From Leptoclinus maculatus (taxonomy: Eukaryota; Chordata; Actinopteri; Perciformes; Stichaeidae): a stretch of DNA of 64,000 nucleotides. Positions 1-13,220 of this stretch are shown one piece after another. A program made the position numbers and the translations under genes. The notes below the pieces were generated by a model. That model had not been told where the DNA came from, ran no database searches, and worked only from the letters and a program-made list of their open reading frames with translations. The DNA is taken from positions 23,966,055 through 24,030,054 of the forward strand of contig JAVDOI010000010.1 of assembly GCA_032191485.1 (NCBI GenBank), read 5' to 3'. Position 1 is the first letter of the stretch. Each line of letters opens with the position of its first letter.

Positions 1-687
1 ATGATTTAGGAGTATGGCTTAATCTCCTTTGGGGCTTTTACCAGGACTGCTGCTGCTGCTACAAATAGACTAACTGTTGGCAGGTTGGACGGATAGTCTG
101 TCCTGTCCACCTTCTGACCTGCAGAAACTTCCCAAAAAATGAAGAATAGGTTATTATCTAGAATCCCCCGTCTGATTAAACGAGGCAGTCCTTAAAATGA
201 CATCCATGTGGGCTAAACTTGAAACTCTTTACAGATTCATTTAAATACTGATGAGAATGCCACATAGGTATGAGCTGGCCAGTTATCAGAACCCTCTTCA
301 GCCAATCAGAATCCACTGTTCTCTGGTATAACTGTAAAACAAATCCACGAAATAAGGAACCGGTTGAAATAAATAACAAGATAAAAAAACTGTTTAGGAA
401 GAAGGCTGAAAATAGTTTTTCACTTTAGTCACTTAGGCTACCACTAGTTTTATCTTTTAATATATTTACTCTTATTTAAATTGATTGTGCAAGTAAGCTG
501 TAACAATACAAGTGCAAGACAATACAAAACATGGTGTTAAAAGACAGGAATCCAAAAATAATCTGCCATAATCAAAACCGATGGAAAAGAGAAAGAACTT
601 GATGGTGTTTGGGAAAATAAAACATTTAAACGAGAGCGGTTAATGGGCCTAGTTGTCTGCATACGAGTACGGTGGTGCATGTTAGTG

Positions 688-800
688 TGGCAGGGGTCTC
701 TGGAGGGGGAGCTGGGGGGGTTAAGCTCGGGGATGGGGGGTGAGAGGGACGTAGGAGTCGTAGGAGATGTTAGTAGAGGAGGGAGGGGCCTCAGAGGAGC
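688..800 (+). other. G-run-rich segment, quadruplex-prone
   Basis: The + strand carries repeated runs of three to seven G within about 110 bases, in an otherwise AT-rich context. Such runs can form G-quadruplexes. No gene or CpG island is associated with it. Confidence 0.4.
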
Positions 801-1729
801 CTAGTCTCACATTTCTGGCTGGGCCCAAGCTGCTACCCCTAGTTTTATGAACTTCATTCAATTTAGCTAACAAAGACATTTGATCATTAATGAATGGTTG
901 ACAACTATCAGAGACAATAGCTGGAATAATATTGTATAAGATAACATAAAATAAGATGAGATAGAACTCTAAGTAGATTCTTGTGCCAGAGTTTCATTAC
1001 GATTACAACAGAAGAATAGCAAAAAACAATAGAATACAAATATAAACATATGAACAATAGAATAACAATTATTAAGAGTAAAGAAATAATACTTACACCA
1101 TTGCAAAATAGAACACGATAGCAATTAGAGTTAATAATGAATAATCTTTATAATTTGACAAAAACAGAAAAAGTAAAATTCAACAACAAAGTACAAATAT
1201 GAAGTGTATAAGAAGTGATACTAACACCAGTGCCTAATGGAGAGTAGGCGTTCTGTGGTGCACCTAGTGGTCTTCGTCTACAGCTGAAGGTGCTCTGAAG
1301 TGACCAGTGGTATTGTCTGTCCACTTTCTTTGCTTCTTTACATTTATTTATTCATATGATGTTGCAACACATTTTCAACAGGACACAAACAGCGGCCTCC
1401 TGGGTGAGATTCCTGTGTTTTTAAATCAACATGTTGTAACCTGCCTTTTGCTGAGCAGAAGATCACTTCTTCATGTTTCAGTCTCTTGCTATAGTCATAA
1501 TTCTTTAGTGAATAGTAATAATATTTAGGTCACCGTTCACTGGTTTCAACCCCATGACAACGCCTGCCTAGCTGTCTAATCATGAACCATTCAACACTCC
1601 CCACGGAAAATAAGTGAGGTGGAGAGAAATGTCTGGCTCACCATGTTGATTACCCAAGTTTTCATATTTTTATTTTTTTCCAATTTTTTTTCCACAAATT
1701 TAAATGTCTTTAAAACACGTGTTTGGAAA

Positions 1730-2188
1730 ATGGATCGACCAAAAACATGAATGTGTCCATAATTTGAATAGTTCAGTATTGTATGTAAGATAACAGGTGT
1801 GTTTATGCATGGCAGTGGCACTAATAGGTCATCACTCATTTTCGTATCCAGATTTATGTTTAAAATGAAAACGTCTATTTGAATATCTTGTATGCATGAT
1901 TATCATGTGATTGACAGACAATGTTGATATTGGCATTGGTATCAGCTGACAAGGTGTGTTTCTAAATGTCAGTGTCACGGCCCCCCTACTCACTGTACCT
2001 TCATGTTTAAAATGAAAACATGAATATATGTGTATTATTTGAATAGCTTAGTATTGAATGCACAATAAAGAGGTATGTGTATACATGGCACTAGGCCCAG
2101 TTTAAAACACAATGTTATACAATATAGTCGGGGGTCCCTGCTCCATCAGTTTGGGGGTCCTTGGCCTGAAAAACGTTGAAGACCCCTG
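1730..2188. mobile_element. Degenerate hAT-type transposon remnant
   Basis: The right edge at 2181-2188 reads GACCCCTG, preceded by TTGGCCTGAAAAACGTTGAA, which is the layout of a hAT terminal inverted repeat (CAGGGGTC... on the other strand). Internally a motif ATGTTTAAAATGAAAAC recurs near 1857 and 2003, and a stretch like TTTGAATAGTTCAGTATTG (about 1757) recurs near 2039, so the block is built from diverged internal duplications. No matching left terminus was identified and no transposase frame remains. Confidence 0.5.
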
Positions 2189-2958
2189 ATGTAGAGTATA
2201 CATGTGTCTCATTGTAATGTCACACACTTTACACACCTTCAGCACACCAAGATCATTTTAACTGCAATAGATTACAATAAGTACAATAATGTGGATTCTA
2301 CATTCTGATCCCAGTTTACAAAGACCAGCAGAGTCGCATATTATAAGCGTTTAACTTTGTCAGAGGCTTTCCAGCATTTGGAAATTCCGTTTTTCACTGA
2401 AGATAAAGTTTTACTGGAGCGTCAGTATTTTTTCGATTACTTTAAAAAAATATTTTTTAAAACAACCTGCCTTCTTTTTTATAGTTTTGGCCATGGTTCC
2501 TATAGATTATGGTACCTAGAAGCTTTATTATTTAAGTCTGGGAACAGAGTGACTCTACTAAACAAAGCTTTACAACAGAGTGCATCTGTGAGCCAGTGTG
2601 AGGTAGTGAACTAGTAGAACAATATTCACCTAAACCACTTATGTGTATGTTCAAATGAATGTGAATATTACAGTTATTACTGAGAACTGAGAATCTGTTA
2701 AAAATGTCCATTAGATTTCAGAAGGCCACTTCCTGCTTCACCTTTGACTCCAGACTATTATTTTGTGCCAGTGAATGCACAAAGGGTGAGGGTTTGCTTA
2801 CATTTTCATCTGCACATAAGCAGTTTATGTAATGTGGTTAAATTAGGGGATTAGTGTGACTGTCTGATTTACTCGCCCTATTGAACTGTGACGATGTTGC
2901 GATGAGATGAGGCAGTAAATCTCGCATCAGATTAAAGTGGCCAGAGGCAACTTTTCAA

Positions 2959-2977
2959 CCCCCCCCCCCCCCCCCCC
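2959..2977 (+). repeat. Poly-C tract (19 C)
   Basis: An uninterrupted run of 19 C is followed by ACAAACACAAC. It is a homopolymer prone to length variation and assembly error. Confidence 0.9.
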
Positions 2978-3024
2978 ACAAACACAACTGCTCATTTTAG
3001 AAAGGCCACTGCAAAAAAATGTGT

Positions 3025-3540
3025 CCTTTGCATGGACTGTAAATAAGATGTGGACGTAGTAGAAGTGACGTCTCCCATTGGTTTGTGGACTGCCGCTTTG
3101 AAGCCTTGAGTTTGGCATTTTGGCCTTTGCCATCTTGCAACCAGCAGTGACACGAGAGGGTGGAGCTAAGACATTTTAAGGCAACCAAAAAGGTTACAAT
3201 TAACTTTCGTGAACTGAAACACTGAAGCTCTGGGTAGTGGTGGTAGCAACCTGTCAATCACCGTGTAGCCCCGCCCTAAAGCATCCCCTGCTTTATGGTC
3301 TGTTTGACTCTAAATGGACCATAATGTACTAAATGAACATCATGCTGTATTGAAGAAGACTTGAAACTAGAGATTGAGACCATAAACTCATGTTTACAAT
3401 GTTTACTGAGGTAATAAATCAAGAGAGAAGTAGAGTCATTTTCTATAGACTTCTATAGAACCAGAGGAGTCGCCCCCTGGTGGACACTAGAGAGAATGCA
3501 GCTTTAAGACACTTCAGCATTGGCTTCACTCACTTGTCAG
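3025..3540 (+). repeat. Dispersed repeat family A, copy 1
   Basis: The core (from CCCGCCCTAAAGCATCCCCT to GTCGCCCCCTGGTGGACACT) is nearly identical to segments at 29497-29790 and 53740-54245. The 5' part (TGGACGTAGT...CCCATTGGTTTGTGGACT) is shared with the copy near 53.75 kb. There is no coding capacity and no clear terminal repeat. I could not assign it to a named family; the length and high similarity suggest a non-autonomous element active relatively recently. Confidence 0.8.
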
Positions 3541-4019
3541 ATGGAGGAGGTCACAATGAGTCAAAGACATTTGTTTCTGGCTGCTAGTGTTAGCAATAGC
3601 TAGCGTTGTTCTGATTCCCAAATGGACAATGACTCATAAATGTTTCTTTATGATTGGTCCCGGCTTCTCCCTGGTTTGTTTTCTGGCTCCTTGCGTTTGT
3701 TAGAGTTAGCGTTAGCAACATGTCCGCCGCTACCAGCCTGGCTACTGTCTAAAGCAAGAAACAACCATAAGAACCCCAGTTTGAACTAGAAACCCCAATC
3801 TCATTGCTATGAGTAAAACTAGTAAAAAACCTTCATTGTCCTGAGAGACAGCTGACAGAATTGCATGGAGAAAGGGATGCTTATAGGGAACCAATCAAAA
3901 CATTATTCTATAGCCATTACATTGTATTATCAACATTCATTTCATAATATTACAGCAAAAAAATAAGTACTTTTTACATTACTTTTAAAATGTACTCCTG
4001 GTGTTTTGTTAATACAGTT

Positions 4020-4049
4020 TTAGGGTTAGGGTTAGGGTTAGGGTTAGGG
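4020..4049 (+). repeat. Interstitial telomeric repeat (TTAGGG)5
   Basis: Five perfect tandem copies of the vertebrate telomere hexamer lie inside ordinary non-coding sequence. Short interstitial arrays of this kind are usually ascribed to break repair or telomerase insertion. Confidence 0.95.
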
Positions 4050-7000
4050 AGTATTGGCCTGTGATCCTGTTGTGCAGTTGTGTGGTTTCCCTTGTGTAGG
4101 CTGTACTGTGCATCCCATAATGCATCGCACTACATGCAAGGAACTACAAGCTGTGGAAGACAAAGAACCGTCTCAGCAGTCCAGCAGTCGAAGTTGTAAT
4201 TGAGCTCTCTCTCTCTTTGTTAATTTACTAATGAACAATAATTTCAACACTTGCAAAAGTTTTTAAATTCAATGTGAAATCCTGAGTGGAATTCAGGACA
4301 TTGTAAAAGTCAACAATGAGTCACTGGTTGTGTGTGTAAAGTGTCTCCTTCAGCATTGTGCAGGAAGCAGGTTTTCAGCAGTAAGTAGCTACTCAGAGGT
4401 CTTTAGTCTACTGGCCCTGTGCCCAAGTACAGTGATGTTTGTGCACTGATGTACTGTAGCTTCCCAATAGTGAATGCTTTCATTTAAATGGGAATTATGT
4501 ATCACTCCAGCAGGAGAGAGGCTGATCCAAAGTGCTTTGCTGTCTACAGCAAAGTTCATCCTGCTGACTGTAAATCTTTTGTTGGCAAATGTCTCAGGTA
4601 CAGTAGAGACATCAGGAGAGACATCAGGGATATTTCTATTACTAATAGTTTATTAGTATTATTAGTTAGAGTGACTTACAGCTACCTACACGTTCATTCT
4701 AACTGACCTTTTTTTCAAAACTGGACCAAACTTTTCTATTGGTGTCGTTTTTTTAAGCCACGGCAAAGTCCAAAATGTGGCCTGTAAGACTGGATAAGGC
4801 TGGTTTTGTCAAGGAACCACATCAACCTCATCACACCATAGATGCTGCCGCTTGAAGAATATTATGCCTCCTGAATTTCTTGATGAAGTGTCAATTAAAG
4901 TTGCATTCACCATGGAATTTAACAGAAACATCAGCGGTATCATCCAGAAGCTCCATCGGGTTCATCTCCTGTGCTCCTGTGTTCAGCACCAGACTTCTTT
5001 ACCCAAGCAACCTTTGTTTTAAAAGGGACAGTTCGAAGTGTGGTTACATGAGGTATAGTCATTATATAGTCAGTGTGTTACTACAGTAGATGGAGTTTAG
5101 AGAAACAGACATGAGTACCAGCACGGGAACAAGGTAATGTAGTGCTGTAGACTTTCTTTCTGACTGGGAGCTGAAGCTGATATCTATGCTCTCTTCAAAG
5201 CAACCAGACTCCATTTGTCGGAAATAGTCATTATTCCCATAACAAGGGAATTGCTGGTCTACCATTGCCTAATTCCATCCGTTTTTTTGTGTTATTGTGT
5301 GACTGTGGTCCAAACAAGCAATTAAAACACCAAAGTCACACAATAACACAAACAAATGAGCCGATGGAGGCAATGGGAGACAGCACATCCTGTGTACCGA
5401 GAGGTCACATGACTGAGGAGTCTCTGGCTTTGAAGAGAGCATCGATCATCAGAAAGGGCTGTCTGACAGCAAGGTAAAGCTGTACAAATATTCAAAATAT
5501 AGCGTTTATTTAAACTGATATAGATTTTTGGAAAGCATTTTTTGTCTAAACATATTTTTGTTAAAGTAAAATATGTATTTCTGCTGTGTAAAATGTTATG
5601 TTTGTCTTTGACATTGTTATGAGGACCACGAGAACAGTCTCTGTGACGCAGCAACAAAGATTCATTAAATGACCTTAAACCAACAGAACAGAGTGGAGCA
5701 GCTGGCTGCATGGCTAATAAAATACCATGTGTGGCTAATTACAGCCCACTGTGTCACACAGAACACCAGAAGCTTCTCTTTGGAGTAATTACTATAATTC
5801 TGTCTCTGTCTAAGACTGAATGCCATGGCAGCATTCAGATCCTAATGATACACAGACTCCGGTCTCAACATTTTCCAAGTAGTCTCCATTTCTCTCAGTA
5901 AAACCCATAAAACCACATTTCCTGTCCACAGTCCATCTTGAGTGTGGTGCACCTGAAGACGAGTCCCCACAGTGGTCGTAAGAACTTACAGGTTATCTGA
6001 AAATAACGTCTTTAAGGACATGTAACCACAGAGGGTATTAAAAAAGACATGGTTCACGGTTTTGCCTCCGAGCTTGCTCACCTTTGGAGGCAAAATGCTT
6101 TCACTTGAGAAAATAATATATATTTGCCCAGTTTTTTTCTGAATTAGCGAGATACTTAAAAATCCCGAAGGAAGCTCTGATTTACTTACTAGCCTGATTA
6201 AACGGAAGCAAACATGTCCTGCCTGTTCAGTTTAATCCAGCACTGACTGTCTCTTGAGTCACCACATAGCTAGCCTGAATGTCGAGGAAGCGTGCCATTA
6301 CACTGCAATATCCAGCAGGTCAAACCGGGCTTTAAGTCTAAGGTGCCTGCGCAAAATCGATAAACTGATTATAATAATCTATTACTTTAAGACATTACTT
6401 ACAGTAGCACCCAATGCCCCAAACCCAGACCCAAAAAAAACGATTTAAAAAAACAAAAACAAGCGGGACATGTTTACTTCCATGAAATTGAGCGCTAAAA
6501 GGAGCTTTGGGGATTTTAAGGTATATCGTTAATTCAGAATAAAAGAGCAGAATATATTTTACTTTCATGAAAACTTTTCACAGAATTCTGAGATAATAAT
6601 CGAATGAAGTCAGAAAAACAGAACAGATCAAAATGTCTAAAAGACTAGCTTAACTATATGTGTTTAATACATTCATACAGACGTTTAGAAGTCTCAAAAC
6701 AATCTCAGCAAACGTTCCATGGAACTCTCTTGAAAACACAAGAACAGCTACAAAATGATCAATGGTTCTTTTCAACTATTGCCTCAACTGTTTCAAGGTC
6801 CGCAACAAAACCACCATGTATGAGAACTCCATGAAGGCCTGACAATGCAAAACAACTCAATAACAAATGAGATCACTGGCCAAACAGTTTGTAGCTTTAT
6901 AGATGAACTGTGATGCAGAAACAGCAGCGGTCCAATAGTTCCCGTCCCTGTTGTTCCAGGAATACCTCCACGTATTGATCAGGGCTTGGGTTTCTCTGCC

Positions 7001-7481
7001 CAGACACTTCATCCACTCTTTCATTCCATCTTGTGTTTTCTCTCCCTGCCTCTTCTCTGATTGTCTCTCTCTTACTCTCGATCCACCCCTCTTCTTTGTC
7101 TGCTTCAGGTGTAGATACTGTGTGTCAATATCTCGTTGTTGATATTCATTGTCCCCGGGGGATGAATGGTCATTTTTTGTTGACCTCCTGATCTTTGCAA
7201 GAAAATCTACTGAGCACAGTCATGCTCCCAAGACAAGTAACCATTGTTAACATGCCGTGACCGTGGACAATCACAGCTATGAAAGGAAGTTATGAATATA
7301 CACGTGTATAGATAGAGAGACATATAAGATGCCTGGTTTATATGAAGTTTCCATGCAATTAGCACAGGTAGGTAGGTAGATAAGGCTGCATTTAAATACC
7401 AGTACGTCCTTGGTCCATGGGCAAAAATTATATAGTTTTCTTTGGTCCAGAAAAACATCAGGATTCATCCTCTTGCAACCA

Positions 7482-7484
<3 letters not shown>

Positions 7485-7526
<42 letters not shown>
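7485..7526 (+). repeat. (AT)21 microsatellite
   Basis: A perfect AT dinucleotide run of about 42 bases, self-complementary and able to extrude as a cruciform. Confidence 0.95.
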
Positions 7527-7529
<3 letters not shown>

Positions 7530-9369
7530 TATATATAGATAGAAAGAGGTCACAGGTTCACCAAAGTCACGCAGAAGTCCACAGTAGATTGTGAGACAGT
7601 GGGAGGGATTGAAGCAGCCCTATTAGCATTCATTTAATACATTTTCCTCAGCTTCTATCTCTATTTAAAAAGCTGTTTCACAAAACCTAAATGCGTTTCA
7701 GCTGAGTCAAGTTCATTTCTTTGTTGGTGACTCACTGTGATACGAACTCGATTGCTATTGAGCGGTAGAATCTTAAATGTGGAGTCTCCATTAATTCTTC
7801 CTCCACTGCACAGCTTCTAAAGCAGCTTGTGTGTTCCTGGTAAATCTGCCCCCGCGAGTGCCAAGGTCGCAGCATTTGGCAGCCATTAAGCCATTAAGAC
7901 GCTGCAGGGTGGACACACTTTGATACACCTGCCCTCCATGTCCGTTTGTCCTGTCTCTCTCCTTGGCTTTCCGTTTGTCTTCTCTCTCGTTTTTCACTTT
8001 GTTTCCTTCTGTTTTCTTTTTCTTGCTGGCGTTGCAGTTTTGTCTCAAAAGTCTGTGTGTTCTTAAACAAAGGACAAAGTCACTCAGTGAGAATGAGGAT
8101 TATGAAGCAGCAGAAATACTGTACGTGGTGTAATGCTGTAATGCGCTGTGTCCTTTGACATGACTCTGATAGGCCAGACGGTCCATCATCCGGAAATGGC
8201 AGAGACAATCCTTCCATCAGATGATTTCACAGGAATTCTCTTGAGTCTCAGGGACAGATGTCACAGCAAAATAAAAAGATAGAAAGATTAGTGAACTTAA
8301 TTAATGTTGATCTTTTGTTCACTGGTCATTTCCTGCAGATCAGTCACACAGTATTTGCTACCACTGCTGCTCAATCCACCCCAGTAGCATGGAGATGAAT
8401 AAGTGACTCCTCCTTTGGTTTTTGATGGTACGTTATCATCTTTAAATGAAACAAAGGCATATGTATTCAAGAAACAAAGTACTGCTTGTAACTTATTCTA
8501 ATTAATCACAGTTTAATAAGTACGCTTGAAACAGTAACATATATGAATGCATAAATATATGAAAAAGAAAAAGATGCACAAATTCTGCATATTCTGCTGT
8601 TAAATTATTAATATTGGAATTGGTTCTGGATCTCATTTGATTACATTTTTTAATATGAAAGAACTCTCTTGGCATTAAAATGATCAAGGAATAAAAACTA
8701 AATGTTAAAGTAGGGGTAGTAAGTATGATAGGAGGAGTGGAAAAGACAAAGACAATATTCCTTTTTTTAAATAAATTTAATTTGTGATTCCATTTTTAAT
8801 TGAAATTATTTATTTTCTACCTTATTATATTGATATGTTATATAATTTTAATTATTACAATTTATCATTGAAGACAGAATAAAGAAGTTCAATGAATAAT
8901 CAAGGTACCGAGTATTGAAATAAAAAGTGGCATCATTGAATAACAGAGCAGTGATGTCATATCATTCCACTTTTTTATTGTTGTTCCTGATATAATGTCA
9001 TAATATGATATTTGTGTCCTGACTTGAAAGTGCAGGTTTTTGCCTTCCATCGATTCTAACCCAGGCCAGTCCAAAGTACAAAGAGCTGTAAAAAGATGGA
9101 AAACATACATCTGTAACATACAGATACAAATATTTACTACATAGCAGAAAATGCATAGATGATATTGTTTATTATTTTTATAACTTAACAACAGTTATCT
9201 TACTGGTTCCTTTGGAGATTGAGATTTTACACTAAATAGACAGCCTATACGATATCGCTGTTACTTATCAACCCAGTCGGCAGAACAAATGTTATCACAG
9301 TATACGTTAACTGTTTCTGAACCAAAAACATGTTTCATTAATACGTTTAAAAAATAATGGTTTGAAATG

Positions 9370-9780
9370 AAATAATTATGTAACAACGTAACGTAATAAT
9401 GTATCGTATCAATTTAACAACGTAACGTAACAACGTAACGTAACAACGTAACGTAACAACGTAACGTAACAACGTAACAACGTAACGTAACAACGTAACG
9501 TAACAACGTAATGTAACAATGTAACGTAACACGTAACGTAACAACATAACGTCGTAACATAACGTAACAATGTAACGTAACACGTAACGTAACAACATAA
9601 CGTCGTAACATAACGTAACACGTAACGTAACACGTAACGTAACACGTAACGTAACAACGTAACGTAACAACGTAACGTAACAACGTAACGTAACAACGTA
9701 ACGTAACAACGTAACGTAACAACGTAACGTAAAAATGTGACATGACAACTTAACGTAACCTTGTAATATAACAACGTAAC
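9370..9780 (+). repeat. 13-bp minisatellite, AACGTAACGTAAC unit
   Basis: Most of the segment is a tandem array of the unit AACGTAACGTAAC, with shortened and substituted variants (ACGTAACGTAAC, AACATAACGTCGTAAC). A block of roughly 64 bases containing AACATAACGTCGTAACATAA occurs twice in tandem (near 9541 and 9592), showing higher-order duplication. All three minus-strand frames stay open because the unit lacks stops there; those frames are artefacts. Confidence 0.9.
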
Positions 9781-10110
9781 ATAACGTTACGTAACATAAC
9801 GTCACAACATAACGTACAAAATGCAACATGACAACTTAATGTAACAACGTAACATAACATCACAACATAACGTCACAACATAATGCACAAACGTGACATG
9901 ATAACTTAATGTAACAACTTAATGTAACATCATAACATAACAACATAACGTAAAAAATGCAACATGATAACTTAAAGTAACCATATAATTTAACAACGTA
10001 ACATAACAATATAACGTAAAAATGGAACCTGACAACATGACCTGACATATATGACGTGACATATATGACGTGACATATATGACGTGACATATATGACGTG
10101 ATATAACAAC
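9781..10110 (+). repeat. Diverged flank of the 13-bp array and a GACATATATGACGT repeat
   Basis: Degenerate ACGTAACATAAC-like words continue from the core array, indicating an older, decaying edge. Near 10044-10100 a separate unit close to GACATATATGACGT is repeated four times. Nothing here looks coding. Confidence 0.75.
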
Positions 10111-11123
10111 ATCAATAAACACCGTAAATAAATAACATCGGCCCTTAGACGACTTCATGACATAATATAAAGTAACAAGCGTGATATTGATATGTAACAT
10201 GCTTTAAGTCAACGGTTAGTTTTATTTTCAGGATAAGACCAGTGGTCTCCTTGGTGAAAAGCCTGTTTGTTTGAGCAAACATCTTCCACCATCGCTGTGT
10301 GGAATTTATAACTCGTCATTTCCTGTATGCAAAAACTTCCACAGTCAAACAAAAGAAATGTCCAAATTCAACATTGCAATGTTTTTCGGGAAATGCAAAA
10401 AAAATGTTCTGCCAACAGGGCTGTACTTATTATATCTTTATGTAATTGTCTTTTATCTCCAAACCTATCATCTTGTCTGGAAAAAAACAGCCGTATTTAA
10501 GATTGATGCTCATTTCATCGCTTATACTTGTTTCCTCTAGTTCAGCCGGAAGTTCTGACAAAATCATGGAGTGTGTCTTTAAATTCCTAATACAATCACT
10601 CTCAGTTGTAATCAACTCACCAGGTTTTCATAATGACTCACCAGCACACGGTGCACGAGGCACCACCGTTCTGTTTCATTTAGAAACAGCATGTCTCGGT
10701 GTTTCCTGTCAGTCATTATCAGTCTCTTTTGAAATTTATATTTATTTTTGTTATTTTATTTTAGTATAGAGCTTTTCTTGGGGGTGTCCACCTATTGATT
10801 GATTCTTCCTGTTGGGGGAGGAAAGAATGAGTAAACACTTCTAACCTCACTCTATCCGTTCTATAGATAGCAACACAATCCTATTACAATTATCCTGAAA
10901 TGTCCTAGCAAGGGCTGCAGAGAGAAGACTCTGCACATGCTTCAGATACCTTGCCCCTGCGAGGACATTCAAGTTTAGCCTTTTGAACAGAGTCCCCCCC
11001 AGTCCATTTCTAGGTGAGCCATCCTGTGAAAAGTAGGACTACTGGGGCTTCTAATCAGCCATAGCAGGAATGAATATGGCTGGGGCCAATCTCAAAGGTT
11101 CAATAGTCACCTGTAACTTAAAA

Positions 11124-11292
11124 CTACAGTTGGTAACTTTCATAAGAATAACGTTTTGTCATGTTTGCTCAAACTGTCACTATATCCTGACAGAAGTACA
11201 TGAGGCAGATAATCTGATCTCCTAATGGCATTTACAAGATTCCACCACGCCCGAAGAAAAACAGCCAATTAGAGCCGAGTTACCAACTGTAG
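11124..11292. mobile_element. 169-bp MITE-like element with 15-bp terminal inverted repeats
   Basis: The left end CTACAGTTGGTAACT (11124-11138) is the exact reverse complement of the right end AGTTACCAACTGTAG (11278-11292). The element is too short to encode anything. I could not define a target-site duplication, so its superfamily is unknown. Confidence 0.75.
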
Positions 11293-12243
11293 CTATAAAT
11301 ATGTAGTACAACTATAACTCACTCTATTCTCATTTTACTCAGCAAGTTGCAAAATATTCAGCAGTTGACACACGAGAGACAGACAGAGAAGGGAATACTG
11401 ACGTCACTGAAGAAAAACAATAGTTCAACAGAAATCTCATTCAAAATGATCACTATTGGTAGATTGGATTTTAAAGAGATATTCCAGGGATTTAGTATTG
11501 TTCTCTTATTATTTCGGGGGACTCACATGGGACAGATTAAAAAAGGAAATGATGCAACAGAAGCCAAAAAACAAGATTTTATTAAATTCCCAAAATGCTG
11601 AGTCCTACACTTTCATTGGACCCTCCTTGCCTGGTAACAGCCTGGTCACATCTTTCAAACCCAACACCTTCAGTTTGTAAGAAAGGCTTGTACATGTGTA
11701 GTCTCCAAGACCAAGGTGAGCTAATCTGATGCCATAACCATGACATCATCAGGGGTATTTTCTCAGACTTGACAAAGCGCAAACTGTTTTCACTTGCTGA
11801 GGAGTACTAACTATAACTATAAAACTATTCACAAAGGATCCTAAATCACTAGGAGTCCTCCTACATGTCATTAAATCCTGTATTTATGTATTAATTGCAG
11901 TTGGTGATTAATTGATGTGCACTTAATGAACTGTTAAACAAACTGTGGACAGAGGAGCATTATGTGGTTTGATACATTCTGTCACTGCTATTAACTCTAT
12001 TTTTCCTGTTAGTAATATTTTTATAGTATTATTTTTATTTTATTTTTATTATCAAAAATATATATATATACCGCTTAGTGATCCCGAGACTTAGTGCCCA
12101 TCTGCTTATCGGCCGTAAGTCTTACGTGCCTCTGCTCAGCGATCCTAAGACTTATTAATCAACATTATCACGTTATTTAGCTCTTTTTATTCCACCTACA
12201 GGAATTTCAATAATCTCACCTATAGGAATTTTCACCTGTAGGA

Positions 12244-12247
<4 letters not shown>

Positions 12248-12274
<27 letters not shown>
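12248..12274 (+). repeat. (CA)n microsatellite
   Basis: About 13 CA dinucleotides follow CACCTGTAGGACTTT. Confidence 0.9.
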
Positions 12275-12278
<4 letters not shown>

Positions 12279-12449
12279 CTCATTCACTCTACCTCGTGCA
12301 CGAGGTTTGCGCTTCATGACAGAAAATCAATCTCCATGCAGTTCAACTCTTTATTTATTCCGTCTATGTCTTTTAAACTTTTAACAATGTGCCAGTCCAA
12401 TCCGAATTATGTCACTCAGAATTATACTAATTAAAACGTGAATTAGTTA

Positions 12450-12688
12450 GTGAGGTTCAAAAACACTGTTACTGAATACAAGTTCCTTTCTTACGGTCTT
12501 AGGACGTCCCAGGGAACATTTGACACCTTCGCAGCCGCCCTTTCCTCCTCACAGACCGACACCACCGATGCAGAACGTTTGCTTTACCTTTATGTTGAGC
12601 TCATGGCATGTTCAGTCTGTGAGAGAGCAAACGTCGCCCCGCTCGGGCATGGTCCCCGTGGAGTCCTCCTCCTGGCTGGCTCGCCAAA
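12450..12688 (-). mobile_element. Primer-binding site and leader of the truncated LTR element
   Basis: The segment is GC-richer than its surroundings and lies immediately inside the LTR, starting with the putative primer-binding site. On the minus strand an AAAGGTAAAG about 100 bases inside the site could be a splice donor (inference). The plus-strand frames across it are not protein-like. The element appears to break off near the left end of this block. Confidence 0.45.
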
Positions 12689-13220
12689 TGTTGTGTTTTT
12701 TTCCCCGTGGATGAGCCGCTTCTTTGACTTTACCTAACGGCTGGCTCAGTAACTGTTCTCTATCTGACTGGTGGTGAGACACCACAGGATCTCACTGTTA
12801 GGAACTCAGTAACGAACACCCACAGAACACCAGAGAGATTGGATTTTCGCAGGTTTATTTGTATCACAAAGTATACAAGTAAACCGAGCTGTCCAGAGTC
12901 CACTAACTTCACAATAGCATTGTTCATTATTTTATACCTCCATTCTACCCTAAGTCTTCCCCCCCTTCACAGATGTTCTCCTCCTCCTCTGAACTTTCAC
13001 CTAAACAAGTTACACTGTGCACCTCAGACGAGTCATAACAGAGGGTTTTTAGATTAACCACAGTCTCCACACTCGTCTTCTCCTTATTCCACCTCTGGCC
13101 GTCCGTCACAGCGACCGGCTCTCGTCTTTCCCCTCCGTTAGAAATCTTGCCCTACTTGTTTATCTACGTCATCCCCCCTCTATCTTCACCCTGTCTCAGT
13201 GACGTGAATAACCTATGACA
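12689..13220 (-). mobile_element. Minus-strand LTR of a retrovirus-like or Gypsy-like element
   Basis: Read on the minus strand, the 532-bp block starts with TGTCATAGG and ends with CACAACA (TG...CA ends). It has a TATA-like GGTATAAAAT at about 12935-12944 and an AATAAA signal at about 12852-12857 some 80 bases further on, the usual U3-R-U5 order. Directly after the CA end come two bases (TT) and TGGCGAGCCAGCCAGGAG (12669-12686), the position and TGG start expected of a tRNA primer-binding site. This identifies it as a 5' LTR. No gag or pol frame follows and no second LTR was found, so the copy is truncated. Boundaries are inferred from these signals. Confidence 0.65.

Noticed and set aside
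9347..9829. Minus-strand 109-160 codon frames
   Set aside because: Translation of the 13-bp minisatellite.
12450..12737. Plus-strand 95-codon frame
   Set aside because: It overlaps the leader and LTR of a minus-strand element and is not protein-like.
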